This document shows positions 58,091 through 64,000 of a stretch of DNA of 64,000 nt, piece after piece; positions within the stretch are counted from its first letter, which is position 1, and each line of letters begins with the position of its first letter. Made by a program: the position numbers and the translations under genes. Location of the stretch: the NCBI RefSeq assembly GCF_902813185.1, contig NZ_LR778301.1:2866001-2930000 (forward strand), written 5' to 3'. The notes below the pieces were generated by a model. It saw only the letters and a list, made by a program, of their open reading frames with translations. It did no database searches and had not been told where the DNA came from. This DNA is from Denitratisoma oestradiolicum (GTDB lineage Bacteria; Pseudomonadota; Gammaproteobacteria; Burkholderiales; Rhodocyclaceae).

Positions 58091-58515
58091 TAACGACTGT
58101 AGACGTTCAGGGCCGGGAAGAAATAGGCGATTTCCACCGCAGCAGTTTCAGGCGCGTCGGAGCCATGCACGGCATTGGCGTCGATGGAGTCGGCGAAGTC
58201 AGCGCGAATCGTGCCAGCTTCAGCCTTCTTGGGGTCTGTGGCGCCCATCAGCTCACGGTTCTTGGCAATCGCGTTCTCGCCTTCCAGAACCTGCACCATG
58301 ACCGGACCGGAAATCATGAACTCCACCAGATCCTTGAAGAAGGGGCGCTCCCGGTGCACCGCGTAGAAGCCTTCAGCCTCGGCACGGGAAAGCTGCACCA
58401 GCCTGGCGGCCGCGATTTTCAAGCCGGAGGTTTCGAAGCGGCTATAGATTTTACCGATGACATTCTTCGCCACGGCATCGGGTTTGATAATGGACAGGGT
58501 GCGTTCAATCGCCAT
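58090..58515 (-). CDS. ndk: Nucleoside diphosphate kinase
   Basis: The 141-residue enzyme balances nucleoside triphosphates through a phosphohistidine, here in NAVHGSD. It starts [21 protein letters not shown]. It overlaps rlmN by one base. Confidence 0.98.
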   Translation of the reverse strand: MAIERTLSIIKPDAVAKNVIGKIYSRFETSGLKIAAARLVQLSRAEAEGFYAVHRERPFFKDLVEFMISGPVMVQVLEGENAIAKNRELMGATDPKKAEAGTIRADFADSIDANAVHGSDAPETAAVEIAYFFPALNVYSR

Positions 58516-58555
58516 CTGCTTCTCCTTCGGCTTTCTGATTTAAAAACAGGGGATT

Positions 58556-59878
58556 CTACCAAGTTAGGCCGCTGAACTCTAATCCAATCCCGCTATCCTC
58601 GCCTTCATTACGGTATTCGGCGGCCACCCCAACGCCAGGCACCCAAACCAGATCTTCATTGCAGTACATCAATGGCAGACGCTCCCTGATCCAGGGAGGG
58701 ATGGCGCTCTCCCGCAGCCAGTCCTTCAAGGGGCGGTTTTTCCTGGTGCGTCCCAGCTGCAGACGCTCACCGCCACGGCGTAGACGGAAGCTGACTCGTC
58801 CCTTATCCAGAAGTTCCTGCCGGATTTCACCACCCGGGCCACGCTGGATCAGGATTTCCCCGCCCATCCAGGGTAGCCGGTACTCTCCCTGCCACAGCAG
58901 TGCATTTTCCGCCTCCGCGATCTCCGGAACCACCCAGACCTCGCCCCGATATCGGTGAATCGCGAAATCACCCAGCCGCAAGCACGGCGCCGCATCCGGT
59001 GTTGCCGCCACAAGCTGGCGGATGAATTCCTCCAGTTCCCCGCGGCTGCGTACCTTCGCGCCCTGCCAACGCAGGTACCAGTACAGCAGGTTCTCGGCAC
59101 GATCGGTGCTCAACTGGCTCAAAGTATCCACAGACAGGCGGGATCCGTTCCCGAAATCCTGCCTGGCCAGGTTCTCTAACAGCCCCGCAGCCGCCCGGAA
59201 TCCCTGAGCGGCCCGCGCCAAGTTTTCCGACGCGGCCGGGAAGTGACTCACTATCCGGGGGATGATTTCGTTTCGCAGGTAATTGCGACGGAAAATATTG
59301 TTTTCGTTGCTTTCATCCTCCACCCAGCGCAGGCCATGATGTACCGCATAGTCATGCAAGCGAGCGCGGGGCACGGGCAACAGGGGCCGTAGAAGCTTCC
59401 CCGTACGCTCAGCCATGGCACCGGCGCCCACCGAGCCGGTCCCCCGCAGCAGATTCAACAGCAGGGTTTCGACCTGATCATCACGGTGATGGGCAAGTGC
59501 GATCCAGTCGGAAGGGAGACCATGCAGCACCTCATAGCGGGCACGTCGGGCCGCCCCCTCAAGTCCTTCACCGCTCCCTTGCCCCACCAGGACCGACACA
59601 CAAAGCAGTGGGATATCCAGTTCGCGGCAAAATCCCTCACAGTGCTGTTGCCACCCAGCAGCATTGGGGCTAAGCCCATGATTGACATGAACAGCGCAGA
59701 GAGACAAAGCAGCCCCCTCTCGTTGCAAGGTGGCCAGCAGATGCAGCAGGACCGTCGAGTCCAGCCCCCCTGAATAAGCAACCGTCACACGCCGCCCTCG
59801 CGCCAGATAGGGGGCCAGGCGTTGGCCCACCAACTGGGGCAGGGAATCAGTGGCGGGTCTGTTCCTTGAACTTGCCAT
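58556..59878 (-). CDS. tilS: tRNA(Ile) lysidine synthetase
   Basis: The 440-residue PP-loop enzyme has SGGLDS at 36-41. It converts the wobble C of the tRNA-Ile CAU anticodon to lysidine. TilS N- and C-terminal domains follow the catalytic domain. The start lies 32 bp inside accA. Confidence 0.95.
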   Translation of the reverse strand: MASSRNRPATDSLPQLVGQRLAPYLARGRRVTVAYSGGLDSTVLLHLLATLQREGAALSLCAVHVNHGLSPNAAGWQQHCEGFCRELDIPLLCVSVLVGQGSGEGLEGAARRARYEVLHGLPSDWIALAHHRDDQVETLLLNLLRGTGSVGAGAMAERTGKLLRPLLPVPRARLHDYAVHHGLRWVEDESNENNIFRRNYLRNEIIPRIVSHFPAASENLARAAQGFRAAAGLLENLARQDFGNGSRLSVDTLSQLSTDRAENLLYWYLRWQGAKVRSRGELEEFIRQLVAATPDAAPCLRLGDFAIHRYRGEVWVVPEIAEAENALLWQGEYRLPWMGGEILIQRGPGGEIRQELLDKGRVSFRLRRGGERLQLGRTRKNRPLKDWLRESAIPPWIRERLPLMYCNEDLVWVPGVGVAAEYRNEGEDSGIGLEFSGLTW

Positions 59879-60815
59879 AGCCCATCAGCCGCTCGAAACG
59901 ACGAGCGATGAGCTCAGTGGGTTCCATGCCGGAAAGCTGCTTGAGAACGTCCTGGAGGGACTTTTTCAGCGTGGCCGCCATGGCGATTTGATCCCGGTGA
60001 GCGCCGCCACAAGGTTCGTTCACCACTCGATCAACCAGGCCCAGGGCTTTCAGGCGGGCAGCGGTAATTCCCATGGTCTCTGCTGCCACAGGGGCCATCT
60101 CAGAACTTTTCCAGAGAATAGAAGCGCAACCCTCGGGAGAAATAACGGCGTAGGTGGAATATTGGAGCATCAGCACAGCATCTCCCACGGCGATGGCCAG
60201 GGCACCGCCCGACCCTCCTTCACCGATGACGGTAGTGATCAGCGGAACCCGTAGTTCGGCCATGGCATAGAGGTTGTGTCCAATGGCCTCCGACTGCCCT
60301 CGCTCCTCCGCATCAATACCGGGATAGGCTCCTGGCGTATCAACAAAAGTGAAGATCGGCAGTCCGAAGCGTTCAGCCAGTTTCATCAGGCGCAAGGCCT
60401 TACGATAGCCCTCGGGACGAGGCATGCCAAAATTCCGGGAAATTTTTTCCTTGGTATCCCGTCCCTTTTGATGTCCGATGACCATGCAGGCCTGACCATT
60501 GAATCTGGCCAAGCCACCAACAATGGCAGCATCGTCCGCAAAAGTGCGATCACCGTGCAGCTCCTCGAAGTTGGTGAAGATGTGCTCGACATAATCCAGC
60601 GTATAGGGGCGTTGAGGATGCCGCGCCACTTGGGCGATCTGCCATGGTGTCAGCTTGGCGTAGAGATCTCTCGTCAGGGACAGGCTCTTGGCCTCCAGAC
60701 GGCTGATTTCTTCGGAGATATCGACGGCGGAATCATCCTGAACGAAACGCAATTGTTCGATCTTGGCTTCGAGTTCCGCAATCGGCTGTTCAAATTCAAG
60801 AAAGGTCGTTTTCAT
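59847..60815 (-). CDS. accA: Acetyl-CoA carboxylase carboxyltransferase subunit alpha
   Basis: The 322-residue subunit makes malonyl-CoA together with AccD. It starts [16 protein letters not shown] and contains [15 protein letters not shown]. The ATG at 60815 matches the usual N-terminus; the frame runs further upstream only through the rRNA terminator and 5S gene. Confidence 0.97.
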   Translation of the reverse strand: MKTTFLEFEQPIAELEAKIEQLRFVQDDSAVDISEEISRLEAKSLSLTRDLYAKLTPWQIAQVARHPQRPYTLDYVEHIFTNFEELHGDRTFADDAAIVGGLARFNGQACMVIGHQKGRDTKEKISRNFGMPRPEGYRKALRLMKLAERFGLPIFTFVDTPGAYPGIDAEERGQSEAIGHNLYAMAELRVPLITTVIGEGGSGGALAIAVGDAVLMLQYSTYAVISPEGCASILWKSSEMAPVAAETMGITAARLKALGLVDRVVNEPCGGAHRDQIAMAATLKKSLQDVLKQLSGMEPTELIARRFERLMGYGKFKEQTRH

Positions 60816-60859
60816 GGGAACGCATTCTATCGCGCTGGAGAGCTGTCTTAAAAGCAAAA

Positions 60860-60887
60860 ACCCCTCGTTCTTGAGGGAACGAGGGGT
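60860..60887 (-). terminator. rrn operon terminator
   Basis: ACCCCTCGTTC and GAACGAGGGGT form an 11-bp stem, followed on the minus strand by a T-rich tract (60849-60860). It lies 16 bp after the 5S gene. Confidence 0.92.
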
Positions 60888-60902
60888 AATTGGGGATGGG
60901 GA

Positions 60903-61017
60903 GTCTGGCGCTGACCTACTTTCGCGAGAGGTTAACTCACTATCATTGGCGCGATCCTGTTTCACGGTCCTGTTCGGGAAGGGAAGGGGTGGTTCCAAGA
61001 CGCTATGTGCACCAGAC
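60903..61017 (-). rRNA. rrf: 5S ribosomal RNA
   Basis: The 115-nt gene is bounded by complementary ends (GTCTGG at 5', CCAGAC at 3') and contains the conserved CCCGAACAGGACCGTGAAAC and AGTAGGTCAGCGCC segments on the minus strand. Confidence 0.95.
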
Positions 61018-61144
61018 GAAACTGGGGGTGCTGAGAGAAGCAGCGGAGCTGTTATCTGAGCACCTGAATGGGGAAGTAAAGATTTTGGGGTGAGTGATTG
61101 TATTTTGCGCGAGTGTCGCCGGCAAGGGGAGACACTCAATGTTA

Positions 61145-64000
<2,856 letters not shown>

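Overview
The window looks like chromosome of a betaproteobacterium, probably Rhodocyclales or a close relative. The reasons are conserved blocks typical of that class (hfq-hflX-hflK-hflC-DUF2065-hisZ-purA and ndk-rlmN-pilW-rodZ-ispG-hisS-yfgM-bamB-der), a phasin gene, high GC and heavy use of overlapping stop/start codons. I cannot name the species from sequence alone.

Layout. (1) 1-8970 is accessory DNA. It holds an IS1595-type insertion sequence with a perfect 8-bp target duplication, then a leftward two-gene unit: an AAA/DUF4143 ATPase followed by a 1804-residue protein with two tyrosine-recombinase-like domains. A gene-poor stretch follows, with the 3' end of an initiator-type tRNA, a 22-bp perfect hairpin and a 74-bp fossil of the same giant recombinase gene. 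(2) 8973-21243 is a rightward MSHA-like type IV pilus/type II secretion-like cluster: secretin, TPR protein, ATPase, inner-membrane protein, PilM/N/O/P-like proteins, a lectin-domain minor-pilin-like protein and two prepilins. GC-rich palindromic repeats lie between the last genes. (3) 21259-28348 holds a CPA2 antiporter, the kdsD-kdsC-lptC-lptA operon for Kdo synthesis and LPS transport, a phasin gene with a near-perfect sigma70 promoter, a MoCF-domain protein and an EI24 protein. (4) 28341-32426 is hrpA, which carries two repeat-derived in-frame inserts.

(5) 32423-41548 is a chromosomal integron. An integron integrase on the minus strand overlaps hrpA. An attI-like core and at least four attC sites follow, and the cassettes read rightward. 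They carry a divergent hydrolase/AraC pair, two small proteins of unknown function and a reversed YefM-YoeB toxin-antitoxin pair. Two attC sites are interrupted by attC-targeting elements: a group IIC intron lying exactly inside the R'' core, and an IS1111-family element. A truncated phage-type integrase and tRNA-Val(GAC) close the region.

(6) 41829-60815 is dense housekeeping DNA, nearly all on the minus strand: purA, hisZ, DUF2065, hflC, hflK, hflX, hfq, der, bamB, yfgM-like, hisS, ispG, rodZ, pilW, rlmN, ndk, tilS, accA. (7) 60860-64000 is the 3' part of an rrn operon on the minus strand: 23S (its 5' end lies just outside the window), 5S and a terminator.

Main points of interest are the ATPase/giant tandem-recombinase unit with its fossil copy, the integron whose attC sites have been hit by two kinds of attC-specific parasite, and palindromic repeats that have become in-frame parts of hrpA and rlmN.
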